In this document: one piece after another, positions 1 to 12,483 of the stretch
Position numbering within the stretch: the stretch's first letter is position 1
How the letters are laid out: every line of letters starts with the position of its first letter
Source: Carex sylvatica
Lineage: Eukaryota > Streptophyta > Magnoliopsida > Poales > Cyperaceae
Direction: 5' to 3'
NCBI GenBank assembly: GCA_964058845.1
Contig: CAXKVR010000363.1
Span: 1 to 37,182 of the forward strand
Length of the DNA: 37,182 nt
Position numbers and translations under genes: made by a program
Notes under the pieces: generated by a model
What the model saw: only the letters and a program-made list of their open reading frames with translations
What the model was told of the DNA's origin: nothing
The model's database searches: none

Positions 1-3000
1 ATGCTAACATTCAACTTCCGCACGACAACGAATCTAAAAAAAGTAAGTGCTTATTTTACATATGCATATACTTTCAAACGTAGCTTGCATTAGGTTCATC
101 TATTAGTTATTTTTCTCATGTTCTAAATAGCCATTCTTATTCGCTTCACAGGAAAATATCTACTCCCACTAGATTTAGGAAAACCAGATCAAACGTGTAG
201 GTATTGCGGTGCATTTTATTGGCTTGCTGAAAGAAATATGCAAACATCCATTAAAAATCCACAATACAATCTTTGTTGTAGAGAAGGGAGGGTTTTAATA
301 CCTTCTTTAAACGAACCTCCATCTTTCTTAAACAAATTGTTAGAACCATCAGAAAATCACACATCAACTCATTTCAAAGAAAATATTAGAGCATATAATT
401 CGATTTTTTCTTTCACATCAATAGGAGTTAATATAGATAACAAAATAAATGATGGACGAGGATCGTATGTTTTTAGAGTTTCAGGTCAGAATTACCATCG
501 AATTGGATCGTTAGTTCCATCAGAAGGATGCAAACCAACTTATGCACAATTATATATCTATGACACATCAAATGAAATTAACAATAGATTACACAATTTT
601 CAAAACGAAAAGAACTCGCACGAATTGCATCCAGAGATTGTTTCAGGTCTTATGACAATGTTGAACGAAAATAACGTCATTGTTCAACGCTTTCGAATGT
701 TTAAGGATAGATTTGTGGAATCTGATATGCAAAAGTTTAGTCTTAAGTTAACAAGTTCTCGACCGAGCAAATTTTCACAATATTGTATGCCACAAGCAAA
801 TGAAGTTGTTGGCTTGATTGTAGGGGATATTAATGCAAAGGAAAACTATTGTGACGTTATTGTTGACCATAAAAAAATGAATTGCAACGCATACATGCTA
901 ACCATCCAAGTTACATGGCATTATAATATCCCCTCCTTTTCGTATATGGTGAGGATGGCTATCATCCAAAAATAGAATATGTTTTCGGATCTGCTGGACA
1001 ATCAAAAATAGCCCGAGAATATGTTTCAATGACTGAATTTTATGCACCGATTCCATCCCCGTATTGGAGACGCTCTAACAATTTTCAAATCTGGTCGCTT
1101 ATTCCAACAAATACTTGTCGATGCGTATCTCTCTGTTGAATTAGATAGACTATCCTACATACAAAAAAATCAAGAATTTTTCAGAAGTGAAAATTTCAAC
1201 AATATTGAAAGCACTATCAAAGAAGGACATAAAATTGGTAAATACGTGGACAAAAGAGTAATACTGCTAGCTTCTCATGTAGGTAGTCCTCGATATATGC
1301 TTCAAAATTATCACAATGCAATGACAATATGTCGAGAACTAGGAATGCCTGATTTATTCGTTACATTTACTTGCAATCCTCAGTGGCAAGAGATATACCA
1401 AATGTTATTTTATGAACAAAAACCTGACGATAGACATGATATTCTTGCACGAGTTTTTATGATAAAGTTAGACCGATTATTACGAGACATTAAAGATAAT
1501 AAACATTTCGGCGAGACCATTACATGTAAGTATTGTTCTCACATTTTTTATATTTATTTACTAATTAACATTTACATTAACTTATTTTAATCTATGAGCT
1601 TTAACAACCCTTAATTAATCAACAGATGTATACACTACTGAGTTCCAAAAAAGTGGTCTCCCCCATGTTCATATCATACTTTGGTTGGCAGAGCACAATA
1701 AATTAAAAATAATACAAGACATTGATAAGTTTATATCTGCTGAGATGCCTAATCCAACAAGAGATCCAACTGGATATGATGCAGTCACTAAGTTTATGAT
1801 ACATGGTCCATGCAGTGGCAACACATCGCAAACTGGCTGCATCAAAAATGGATTGTGTTCCAAATTTTTTTCTAAATCTTACCATGAAAAAATCACCATA
1901 TCTGAGGATGGAATAGTTACTTATAAAAGGCGTAAAACAGATTTTTATATCGAGAGAAAATGAGTCAAACTAGACAATCGGTTTGTTGTCCCTCATAACA
2001 TTGACTTAATAGTTAGGTATCAAGTTCATATAAATGTTGAAAAATGTCACACATTAAAACTTATCAAGTATCTTTTTAAATACATCTATAAAGGCAATGA
2101 CAGAGCTATTGCATAATTAAGCAGCTCATTCAAATCAATAACAAATCCACAAAATGAATCTCAAGAAGTAAATGAAATAAAAGTATATCTAGATTGTAGA
2201 TATATAACACCACACGAGGCTGCTTGAAGACTATTTCAATACGACATTCATTGCAATATTTCTAACATAGAAAAGTTACCTATTCACTTGTCAAAAATGA
2301 ACAATATCATATTCACTAATAATCAAGATATAGAAAATATGATAAATTCTGATCAATTAGATAGAACAATGCTAACCGAGTGGATGGAGCTAAAAAAAAG
2401 AGATCCCGAAGCGCAGAAACTAACATATACAGAAGTACCTCGAAAATATACATGGCACTCAAAAGATAAGTTTTGGACCTTAAGAAAGAAATGAAATCGC
2501 ATAGGTCGAATATATTTTGTTAATCCGAATCAAGGAGAAATGTATTACTTGAGAATGCTCCTCAATCTCAACCATGGAGCAACAACTTTTGAAGAAATAC
2601 AAACAATTAACAACATAAAATACAACACATTCAGAGAGGCATGCAATGCATTAGGCTTATTAGAAGATGATAACGAATGGTTGCTTGCTCTTCAAGAAGC
2701 ATCAAATTGGGCTACAGGAACTCAATTGCGTAGATTATTTGTAAGTATGTTACTTTACTGTGAAATAGCAAATTCACTAAATCTATTCGAACAGAGTTGA
2801 CAAACAATGACAGATGACATTATATATAAGATAAGAAACATATATCGTTTACCGAACATGACTCTATCAGATTCCGATTTAAAAAATCACACTCTACATG
2901 AAATTGAGAGTTTGTTAATGAACAACAGCACAAACTTAACAATATATGGACTTCCAAAACCTCAACAAACCCATATACAACAACTCGACAATAGATTACT

Positions 3001-4576
3001 AAGAGAAGAAATAAATTTTGATGCAACAAACACACTAACCGAAGCTATATCATTATATAATGGACTGAACGAAGAACAAAAAAATATATTTGAAGCAGTT
3101 GTTCAATCAGTGCAGCTTAACGAAGGCACTCTTTTTTGTTCACGGACACGGCGAAACAGGTAAGACATATCTATACAAAACAATAATTGCAATGTTACGA
3201 TCCCAATGAAATTTTTTTTATCAGTTGCTTCATCAGCTTTAGCAGCTTTGTTAATTCCGCAAGGAAGAACTGCTCACTCTAGATTTAAAATTCCGATCAA
3301 TATCGAAGAAAACTCTACATGTGACATAAAAAAAGGAACACAACTAGAGGAACTCATTAAAGAAACATCACTAATTATTTGGGATGAAGATCCAATGAAT
3401 CATCGCTACTGCTTCGAAGCGTTAGACCGAACTTTAAAAGATATCCTAGGTACATATGACAATGATTGTAGGAAGAAAACATTTGGAGGCAAAACCGTTT
3501 TACTTGGAGGTGATTTTCGACAAACTTTACTAGTTATCAAATACGCAAACAAACACCAAACACTAAATGTATCAATTACAAAATCAAAACTTTGGTCTCA
3601 ATGTCAAATTTATAGACTTCATAAAAATATGCGTTTGCAACATCCTCACATGTCTGAAACAGAGAAAAAAGATGCTATTGAATTCAATAAGTAGCTATTA
3701 GCTATAGGAAATGGCATTATTCCTATCAAAAAACTATTTGATGACCCTGATAGTAATTGGATTAAAATACCAAATGATTTGTTAATTAATGCAACTGAAA
3801 GCAGAAAAGAAGCTATTATAGATGCTATTTACAACAATATTGAATTATTTTACAAAGATAGTAACTATTTAGGAGAAAGATCAATAGTTACCCCAACAAA
3901 TGATGATGTTGATGTTATTAATGAAATAGTACTTACAATGATACCAACACTTTCAAGAACATATTTCAGTTCAAACACAATGTGTTACTCAGCAATTTAT
4001 TTAGAAGAACTTCAAATAATGTACCCCGCTGAATTTCTCAGTTCTATCAAACAAAATGGCATTCTAAATCATCAATTAACATTAAAAGTAGGTAGTTCAA
4101 TTATGTTAATGCGAAATATGGATCAAACAAATGACATGTGCAATGGAACAAGACTTATAGTTACTCAATTAACAGACAAAGTTATAGAGGCAGTGATAAT
4201 CAGCGGCACCAACAAAGCAACAACAGTTTATATACCGAGAATAATTTTCAATGTCAAAGATAAAAAATGGCCGTCTACACTAAAACGTAACCAATTCCCT
4301 GTTAGATTGTGTTATGCAATGACAATTAACAAAAGCCAATGATAAATCCTCAATAAAATAGGCATTTATCTGCCCCGCCCAGTTTTCAGCCATGGACAAT
4401 TATATGTCGCATTATCTCGAGCAACATCTAGATTTGGTGTTCAAATTCTCATTGAAAATCCAAACAACGAACATTCTAATTACACCCAAAATATAGTATA
4501 TACAGAAATCTTCAATGATTTAGGTATAGTTTATCCAAATACTATTTTCATCTTTATAAAAAACTTCTCTAAATAA
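1..4576 (+). pseudogene. Helitron RepHel (HUH Rep + PIF1-like helicase), decayed
   Basis: Remnant of the Helitron transposase. Apparent introns are 43-151 (GTAAGT..CAG) and 1526-1625 (GTAAGT..CAG). A Cys pair (CRYC, about 199-210) and the Helitron-like N domain come first. The Rep part follows: FVTFTCNP near 1360, the HUH motif HVH in PHVHIILWL near 1660-1690, and the two-Tyr motif YLFKY near 2068-2082. The helicase part shows a Walker A-like GHGETGKT near 3145-3170, Walker B IIWDE near 3375-3390, GGDFRQ near 3508-3526, and a terminal LYVALSRA near 4400-4425. Breaks seen: frameshifts near 890-905, near 1040 and in a T run near 3130-3136; stops at 924, 1961, 2114, 2225, 2492, 2798, 3207, 3692 and 4340. 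Both catalytic Tyr and both HUH His codons are still present. The final in-frame stop is at 4574-4576; the start lies left of the window. Confidence 0.92.
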
Positions 4577-4858
4577 TGTAAGTATGTAAAAAATAGTATT
4601 TTAAATGAAATGGCTACTTATCATTTACAGCAACCAAATATAAACTGCTATAAAAATCTTACCTGTTACAATAACATCAATTACCAAACATGATGCCTTC
4701 AATTAATTCTACTAAATATTATGCTAACTTTCATAGCTTCATTCTTCCACTAAAACAACACATATTCTAACAATGTTTTCCTTTGATATCAATATTAACT
4801 ATCAAATTTATCATAAGTATTTTGCTTACAAATTTTGCAATTTTATGAATTTTCAGAT
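4577..4858. other. Spacer between the two Helitron genes
   Basis: AT-rich sequence between the helicase stop and the ATG of the RPA-like remnant. No coding similarity or RNA gene is visible. It probably holds the promoter of the second Helitron gene, but no clear TATA box or other site can be assigned. Confidence 0.4.
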
Positions 4859-7800
4859 GGCTAGCGAAAATATGATTACTCCCTTAAACATGCTGACGAA
4901 AGACATGCTGAGGCGAACTATAAAAGAAACAATAACTAAACTGTGGACAGCGCAACATCCAAAAAAGAAAACGGTCTTTTCATATTATTTCATTTTAGTT
5001 GACGAACATGTAGTTTAACTCTTATACAATTTTTAATAATTTTGTTTTATATTTTCATAATTAATACTGAATACTTAATACATCTATACAGCCTACATAA
5101 AATTTCCCATTGGATCAAAATACAACTTCAGATTCAATTTTGACTAACCAAGATGCTTATAATTTAGTTTAAATATTTTCAAGTAGTACAAAATAATTAA
5201 TTTTTTCTGTTTGTTTCACGTGTTTTTGGTACTTATATTTATTCTTCATAATGATATTTTGATGTTTTTAAAATCATACTTTATATGCAGTTTATCTAAG
5301 CACATCATTACTTTATCATATTTCTATAGTAAAACATTATGTAACAAATAAATATATTTCTTTATAAATCAATATAGACTCTCTCGTGTTGTACATTTAT
5401 CATGTAATTTTATTTATACTTCTGGATTCACTAGAATTCTGTCTATCATGTCTCCATTATGTAGGTTTTCAACTGGTATTTATTATAACACATGTATTTA
5501 ATTACATTAAAAGTCTCATCATTACTATATAAAACCTACAGATGCACAAGTTTTACTAATATGTTAATTAAAATGACCAATTTTGTAAAATTACACAGTA
5601 TTTTTCTGACAAGAACACTGATGATAGATCACTACAAAAGCTTTCAAACATCGACATTAGTCTAATTATTTAATTATAACACTAATTGAAATTTGTTCTA
5701 CCAAGTTTATTTATATCTAGAAAGGTGTAGCTTAAATTAATAACACACACAGCAATGATTAACAACCTAAAAATAGAATTGTGTAAAATTAATTTCAAAA
5801 CACCATATTACACAAATTGTATTATATTATCTTGACATCCTCATCAATAATACATTTCCCGCTGACCTCTTTTTTTGAATGTTTTTACCATGACTAATAA
5901 TGAAATATTTCAAATTATATAAAATACTACTATAGAAGGTTATATAAGCATTAAAGAGACCAATGTAAATGAGATACTCCAAAAACTAGAAGAAGGACGT
6001 GTCCATGAAATTTACAAATTCAAGCCGGACATAGAATGACCAACCTTCAAAACTGTTGATCACAAAGTTCGGATAGAACTCATAACAGCTACAGAAATCA
6101 CCAAGATGAAAGATGATGATGGATCATTTTCAATTCGTTACTTTAATTTTAATCCATTTCGTGATATAGGCACTACGAAAATAAACAAATCGGTTGTTGG
6201 TACGTACTCCTGCAACTCCTTTTTTTTCCTTAAAGTTTAGAAACTACTACAACTCATTACCAAGTTTTTAAAAAACAGTTTCAATTTTTTTTGGAAATGG
6301 CTGATATTAACATCGCTAATTTCAATACAATTCAATCAATCAGATATTGTCGGACAGATAACTTCAGCTCGACTAAAAAAAATTGGAACAATCAGTGTAG
6401 TGGATATGAAAATAGAGAATAAAAGGTAAAAACAAACAATCTCAAATGAGCTATGTTACATTATTTATCTTGAATTCTATTTAAAAATTGTATTTCTCTA
6501 TTTTCAAATTACTTACTTATCAATGACGTAATCAACTCATATATTTACCTAACACTCCTGTTTTTTTTTTACTTCCGTATAACCTAAAATAATTCTAACT
6601 CGCACGAGTAAGCTCATTTCCCTTAGCAACCATCCCTAGAAAAAATTAAAATAATCTCCCATGTACGTTTTGCAAATACTATATTTCACCAACATGTGTC
6701 TCAAGCCTTCATATATCACACCTTACACATTTTTCTTGACAATACAATTAAATAAAAAATTTGGCTATTTTCTATTTTTGTATTCCTCATTAAATTGTAT
6801 TACTCCATATTATTATGTTAATTAACAATATCTTCTCATATTTGTTGTTTCACAGAAACGACAAAATAATTGTCTCAATCTGGGAAGATTGTCCACCACA
6901 GATAAATTTCGACATAATAGAACAACAATAAAAAAACACAACATGTTATTCTCGCTTTCAGCTCTCTCCATGTTCAGCTATTCGTAGGTAACAATTTTGC
7001 CTTCTACCAAATTATTAATTATTAACCTTTTCCAATGAGACCTGAACACAAAACATCCCATATATGTAGTAACATCTATACAAAATTACAGGTAATTGGA
7101 CGTTGAAAAGCCACTCAGTCACTCGCATATACCAGGACAAATCCATAACTGAAATAAGATACTTTCTGAGAAGATAATAATAAAATAACGAATACTCCAG
7201 TTCACAACATCCAACAACTATCAAACAAAACTAACAAAAAATTCACAATCTTCGCTACCAGGATAACACACAAAAGGATCCCACCCATAACAAATCTAGT
7301 TCCAACACTGCAACAACCACCCAACGAAACACCTCCAGCATATGTTTCTATAAAAGATCTAGACCATCTGTGCAAACCAAACTAGGTAAGCATCCTATTT
7401 TAAAAATAGTATTTATTAACTTCATCTTGCTATTTTAAGCATAAAATAAATTCAAATAGAAACAATAATTAACTAAAATTTTATTGCACAGCTCCTCTGT
7501 CAAGACATCTTCATACAAATCAAATTAGAATAAGTCACTTAATTTACTTTGAAATGAGATCTATGCATTCTATTCAAAATTAGTCCTCCAATTTTTATTT
7601 TGTAATTTAATGGAGAAATACTATGAAAAATATATACTGCTTCCATGTATTTATAACATTAATTAAATTCAAATAGATAGTTGGTATTATAATGTATATA
7701 TATGTTTATGCAATATATGAGGTCAATTTACAATATATCAAAAATTCAGATGTCTACAACCTCATGTTCATCATACTGAACAAAATAGGTCTCCATACAT

Positions 7801-9972
7801 ACCAATATTTGGTACTTCATTAGAATAAAAACATATGATCAAACTTTGGCACATCAATTTATGTTTTATTCACTGCTAAATTATGCTACATGAACAAACA
7901 TCATTTACAAACTGTATTATAGTAGGCATAATTATTTTACTGGTACATCCTTATCTATAACCTTCTAATTTCAGGATCTCTTGAATAAAATACAACACAG
8001 TTACAACATTCAGAACTTATAGTATGATTCTCTTTTGTAAATTTCCTCCTAATGATACTGAGCAATTTGCACAAAATGCAAAACAAACTATTTCATGTTA
8101 TGGTAGAAATTACAGAGGTGCTAGATGAATTTGGATGGTATTATCTTTCATGCCCAACACATAGAAATCGCGTCACACCGACAACTACCTCCTTCAACTG
8201 TCCGAAATGTGATACCGAATTGGAACAACCATTGCCCTAGTAAGTCCATTACATTGACAAATCCACAAAAAAATGTACAACTTTGTCACTCACAAGATCT
8301 TAGATCTCATTGCATTTGTTATTTGGATAATCTAATGGGTCTACTCTTTTTTACCAATATTTTGTGAACTAAAATATTAACAAATACTCCCCACCAACTA
8401 TTATCCTCTTCATAACAATTTTATATTTAATTTTTTGGCAACAATAAAACATTTCTCATCAAATCTGTTAATTTCCAGGTTAAACTTTTGCATCCGAGTA
8501 AAAGACTATACTGGAGAAGCCAACTTTGTCTTTATCGAAAAAATGGTAGAAAAACTGATTGGAAGTTCAGCACAAGAACTTTTGGCACAACAAACAGACA
8601 AGTTGGAACTGTCACCTCAATTTAATGAGATTAAAAACAAATAAAAGCTTTTCATAGTAACATCAGACAAATTCAAGTTAGCTTCTCCTAACTACCAGGT
8701 GCTTGAGATAGAAGAAATCACAGCAACGTCTGAAACGTCTATGAAAATAGAAAAGTCAGGAATACAACCAGGAACACCTCCAGATGAACACTGCATAAAC
8801 AGGTACATAACCAAAATACAGAAAGAAAAAAATATCAATTTTCCTTTCCCTGTTGTAATTAAGCTTATTACATTTTATCCCCCGTTTATATTACCCAGTA
8901 CATACCAAAATGAAATTTTCCATTTATCTTTCATAAATTCCTCCCTTTTGTAATTCCAAATTTGATCTAATTTGGTCATTTAATATAACCCAACTCTTCT
9001 TTCTCTTTCTTAATTGCTGAATTTTGCACATCTATTCTTCCCATCTTCTTACACCACAACATTAATTATAAAACTATTCCTTATACTTAAATGTCATTCA
9101 AAAAACAAAAAAAAATTCATTGCTTTTGAACACATACAAAATGGCTTCTCCTATCTCTATTTCATCATCTTCCCTTCTTTCTCTAATATAATCTAAAAAC
9201 ACTTGATGCAACTCATGTTTTATATCATTCCTGTACAGCTCGGGACAAGAACTAAAGATCGCAACAACAACTGAAAAGAGGAAAGTAAAACAGCTCTTAC
9301 TAGAACAACCTTCCAAAAAGCCGCGAACAAGGTAAAAAATTTTAAACTATACCATTCAGTTTGGACTAGCCATAATTCAGATTCAAACTGTACCTTCCGA
9401 ACATAAAGTATTAATTTCACATTTTTCAAATATAAAATACAAATCACTACAACTCATTACATCACTACCGCAAACAAAACATTGATTATTAAACCAATAT
9501 TTTAGTTCATTAGTTAGGGATCCCACTAAAAAACCAATTTGTTAAGAAATGAGTAAACATACATTGATTGTTAAACCAATATTTTAGTTCAATGATTAGG
9601 AATCTCTCTAAAAAATCATTTTAGGAGGAAATGAGTGTTTACTGTAATCACATCCCCACAAGCCAATAACTACCTCACCGAAATTGTACTAATAGCAAAA
9701 ACAAAAAACCATTTATCTTACTCTTGAGACTATAATGCATATGAAACAGCAATGTACATTATACAAATTTTATATCAAACATTATACATAACCTCTCAGA
9801 TAGTCTAATATGTTCATTATACAATATAACTAAATGTATTTTTACTTCATATCATATCAATGCATACCATTGATAAATCATAAGCAAACATTCTCTCAGC
9901 ATCAACTAATAGAATTTTCAATTTTTGCAGCAGTGGAACTACCAAAGGAAAAGGAAAAAAAAGAACCAGAAT
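4859..9972 (+). pseudogene. RPA70-like single-stranded DNA-binding protein of the Helitron, broken
   Basis: Exon remnants of a replication protein A large-subunit-like gene, the usual second gene of plant Helitrons. The ATG at 4859 begins MASENMITPLNMLTKDM, and an OB-fold strand FILVDE lies near 4985-5003. The second fragment (about 5938-6199) has EEGRVHEIYKF, a stop near 6037, and donor GT at 6200. Exon 6344-6425 starts DIVGQITS. Exon 6856-6987 has KIIVSIWED, then a stop and a frameshift before VILAFSSLHVQLFVG. A fragment at 7092-7170 reads VTRIYQDKSITEI. The C-terminal zinc-ribbon OB fold is recognisable at about 8100-8240 (FGWYYLSCPTH, FNCPKC) and 8480-8644 (RVKDYTGEANFVF, KLIGSSAQELL). 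Small tail exons at 8699-8801, about 9238-9333 (a basic KKPRTR end) and about 9931-9972 are inferred. Family assignment is firm; exon borders after 7100 are approximate. Confidence 0.8.
9481..9637 (+). repeat. Two-copy direct tandem repeat, 82-bp period
   Basis: Copy 1 begins at 9481 and copy 2 at 9563. Both start ATTGATTRTTAAACCAATAT and both end in GAAATGAGT. They differ at scattered positions, so this is an old local duplication. It lies in the noncoding tail of the Helitron. Confidence 0.75.
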
Positions 9973-10331
9973 AATAACACCAACTCTACAAAAACAATGT
10001 CACATCTTTTGTCTATTATAAATATTAGTTAACTACATATCATATCACATGTAGTAATGTCGCCTTCTTAGCTAAAGTAGGAACTATTTTGTTTAAGAAA
10101 CTGTGTTTGCAAGCATAACCAACAAGGAATAACAAGCTTTTCCAAAGCTGCTACCCCTCTTCCAAACACGGCACAAAAAGGAACACTAACTTCTGTGACT
10201 TTTGTACTAATCTATGGCTTATGCCACAAACTCCTATATACAGCTCTTAGCTAATGTAATTAAACAATGACTTTTGTACTGCTTTACTCATCTTACACAT
10301 TCCTTTAAATTCCTACATAATATTCATCCAA

Positions 10332-10394
10332 CCTCAACCGTTGCCGAAGCAACGCGTGAGGTTGTTGCCGAAGCAACGCGAGGCACGCTGCTAG
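10332..10394 (+). repeat. Helitron 3' terminus: two tandem hairpins plus CTAG
   Basis: The 14-nt hairpin GTTGCCGAAGCAAC occurs twice, at 10340-10353 and 10364-10377. Each has a 5-bp stem with loop CGAA. The first extends outward: CCTCA at 10332-10336 pairs with TGAGG at 10357-10361, giving an 11-bp interrupted stem. The second ends 13 nt before CTAG at 10391-10394. A short GC-rich hairpin about 10-15 nt upstream of CTRR is the defining 3' signal of Helitrons and ends strand transfer. Two copies in tandem are unusual. Confidence 0.9.
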
Positions 10395-11002
10395 TTTCCA
10401 TGAATTGGGAAACTGGTTTCCAACATTTTGACATTTTTTTTTCAGTTTTATATTATATAATATACATCACGTATGCATCTCACATTAATGCTCCTTGCAA
10501 ATATTCAAAAAAAAAAAATAGTACCATCTAATGTGTAGATCAGCAGAGATAACCGCGTTAGGCCCAATTGCTGAGAAATTTGAACTCTTTATGATTCAAC
10601 AAGTCTCATGTCCACATCTATTAACCTGTTTAACATTCTGAAGCGTATTATATTTTATTTTATTTATTTCCTGATACAACTGACGCCTATGTTGAACTGA
10701 TTACAACCACATTGACAATTACATATTTCCAACTAAAGACATATATAGGCCATCTCGTTATTTCAAATATTATCAGGTCAACACACTGGTTGCATCAATT
10801 TTTATCAACTATAAATTAGGCTTGACCAAGCCTAACTCACATTTATTAGGTTGTCTTAACTGATATTTCCATCAAAAAATTTCTTTTTCTTGTTCGTTTG
10901 AAGTTCAAGTTTGAAGGCACACAACTTTTGATTAAACTTGCAATCCAAATCCTAGAATTTGATCACGCATATTCGTTGAGAGACGTATATCAGTACCATC
11001 CA
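10395..11002. other. Host flank between Helitron and Pack-MULE, no gene seen
   Basis: About 600 bp of AT-rich sequence with an A run near 10508-10519. No open frame with recognisable similarity, RNA gene or repeat structure is visible. It is presumably the DNA into which both neighbouring elements inserted. Confidence 0.5.
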
Positions 11003-11011
11003 AATAATTAA

Positions 11012-11632
11012 GGAATAATTTCTCATGTATCTTTGAAGAGTTTTTTAATTTCTTATTTACTCCTCTACTCTTTATTATTGAGGAGGGATCCAATTACACC
11101 ATTTTGTGGTGACACATCTTGACACTATATTTTTACAAGTTAATTTTGTAATTTCAAAATTTAAATAATCGATCTAAACCTTTTTAACGTGATGTCCATA
11201 TTAAAATGTACTTGGAGACCAAATTTTACATTTTTTAGAAATTTATTACTATTTATTTAGAATTTTTTTTAAATTATTATTTTTCAATGATCCAAAATTA
11301 CATGAAAACAATAATTTTGTACACATCTTAATAAATATTAAAAAGTTCATAAAATGTAAAATTTGGTCTCCAGACACATTTTAATATGGAGATCATGTTG
11401 AACTGTTCAGATCGTCTGTTTGGATTTTAAAATTGCAAAAATGACTTAAAAAAATATAGTGTCAAGATGTGTCACCATAAAATGGTGTAATTAGATCCCT
11501 CCTCTTATATTTAATATCTCCTTCAAATTCTTGTTTTATTTCTTATTTGCCCATTGCATAATATTTTTGAAGTTAACCATAATTAAATCTCTGGAAAAAT
11601 TAATAAAGACAAAAATACCCTTTTATAAATTT
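11012..11632 (+). repeat. Left terminal inverted repeat of the Pack-MULE, split by a MITE
   Basis: It matches the reverse complement of 13225-13415 along its whole length, with landmarks such as CCCATTGCATAATA, GAAGTTAACCATAATTAAAT and AAAGACAAAAATACCC. The match is interrupted only by the insertion at 11079-11508. Removing that leaves 191 bp, the same length as the right repeat. Confidence 0.88.
11079..11504. mobile_element. Foldback MITE inserted in the Pack-MULE left TIR
   Basis: A 426-bp element made mostly of an inverted repeat of about 170 bp per arm. The left end is TGAGGAGGGATCCAATTACA and the right end is the reverse complement of GAGGAGGGATCTAATTACA. Shared inner landmarks are a TGGTGACACATCTTGACACT-type block and AAATTTTACATTTT. 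The right TIR of the host element lacks it and reads straight through, so the insertion boundaries are known. The duplicated target is TTAT (11075-11078 and 11505-11508), or TTA if one T belongs to the element. A 3-bp TTA would fit PIF/Harbinger (Tourist) MITEs, but the superfamily is not certain. Confidence 0.85.
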
Positions 11633-11657
11633 CTACTAAGAATTTGATCGGTATGTA

Positions 11658-12072
11658 GAGTAGAACTAGGGTGTTCTTAAGCTCACCAAAGTGTTTGGTG
11701 AACTTAACTTCAAAACCCATCAAATCTGTTTCAAATGACGAATCCGAACCGTTGAAATTCACCTACCTTACGAGTGATGAGTCTACATGTGAAAATTTTA
11801 AACATTCGAATTAATTTAGTATTAAGTCAAGCGGTCAAAAAACGTTCAAAAAATGAATACACTAAAATTAATTTATTAACCTTCTAATTTTGACCGATTG
11901 ACTTTATACTAAACTAATTCAAATGTTTAAAAATTTCACATGTAGACGCATCACACATAAGATAGGCAGGTTCTAACGGTTCGGATTCGCCATTTGAAAT
12001 TAATTTGATGGGTTTTAGAGTTAAGCTCACCAAACACTTTGGTGAGGTTAAGAACACCCTAGTTCTACTTCA
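11658..12072. mobile_element. Second foldback MITE, inside the Pack-MULE interior
   Basis: A 415-bp inverted-repeat element. The left arm begins AGTAGAACTAGGGTGTTCTT and the right arm ends with its complement. Inner matches include the CACCAAA..TTTGGTGA block, the AACCGTT/AACGGTT block with flanking GATTCG, and TCACATGTAGAC. It is flanked by the 7-bp direct repeat GTATGTA (11651-11657 and 12073-12079). That may be an 8-bp hAT-type duplication with one changed base. No coding capacity. Confidence 0.8.
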
Positions 12073-12079
12073 GTATGTA

Positions 12080-12483
12080 TATATTCAACAACACCAAGTA
12101 ACTCACTGGAGTGTCCATTACTCCCTTTGGCCTTTGATTGGTTGCTAAGTTCAAATCGATATGTCTTGAGCGCGTGTGAGAGTCCTTTTTTTATGAGTGT
12201 GTAGTGCGAACGCAACCTGATTTTAGTCTCATGTAAATGACTCTTTGTAATAAAACATGGTCTGTTCTCCTTCAACCAATAAACTTGCCCCATGCCATGT
12301 ATTTAAAATTCAAAGTTCCTTATCTTTTCAGTGGGCAATAAACCAGAATGGGGATATAGTTGAGACTGAAAACTTTCTATATCTATCAATTTGAGGAATA
12401 AATTAATGAAATACAAATATGAGTGGTGTAGCTAGCGAATAATAACTCATGTTTATCTATATTCCACCACTTAGTGTGCCACC
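12080..12483. other. Pack-MULE interior of unknown origin
   Basis: About 400 bp between the second MITE and the recognisable ABCB fragment. An 81-codon frame on the minus strand overlaps its left part but has no recognisable similarity and crosses the MITE boundary. It could be the upstream or intronic part of the captured gene, or subterminal element sequence. Confidence 0.35.

Larger units (their letters stand above)
1..10394 (+). mobile_element. Helitron, 3' portion (5' end outside window)
   Basis: A rolling-circle transposon that enters from the left edge and ends at CTAG (10391-10394). Seen directly: a Rep/helicase pseudogene (1-4576), an RPA70-like pseudogene on the same strand (4859 to about 9972), and a 3' terminus with two hairpins 12-50 nt before CTAG. 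The base after CTAG is T, as expected for Helitron insertion between A and T. Plant Helitrons typically carry RepHel plus RPA-like genes in this order. Both genes are heavily broken, so the copy cannot encode its own transposition proteins, although its 3' end still looks functional. At more than 10.3 kb without its 5' end it has the size of a formerly autonomous element. The 5' TC end cannot be seen. Confidence 0.9.

Noticed and set aside
12048..12293. 81-codon minus-strand frame
   Set aside because: It crosses the border of a nested MITE and has no recognised similarity.
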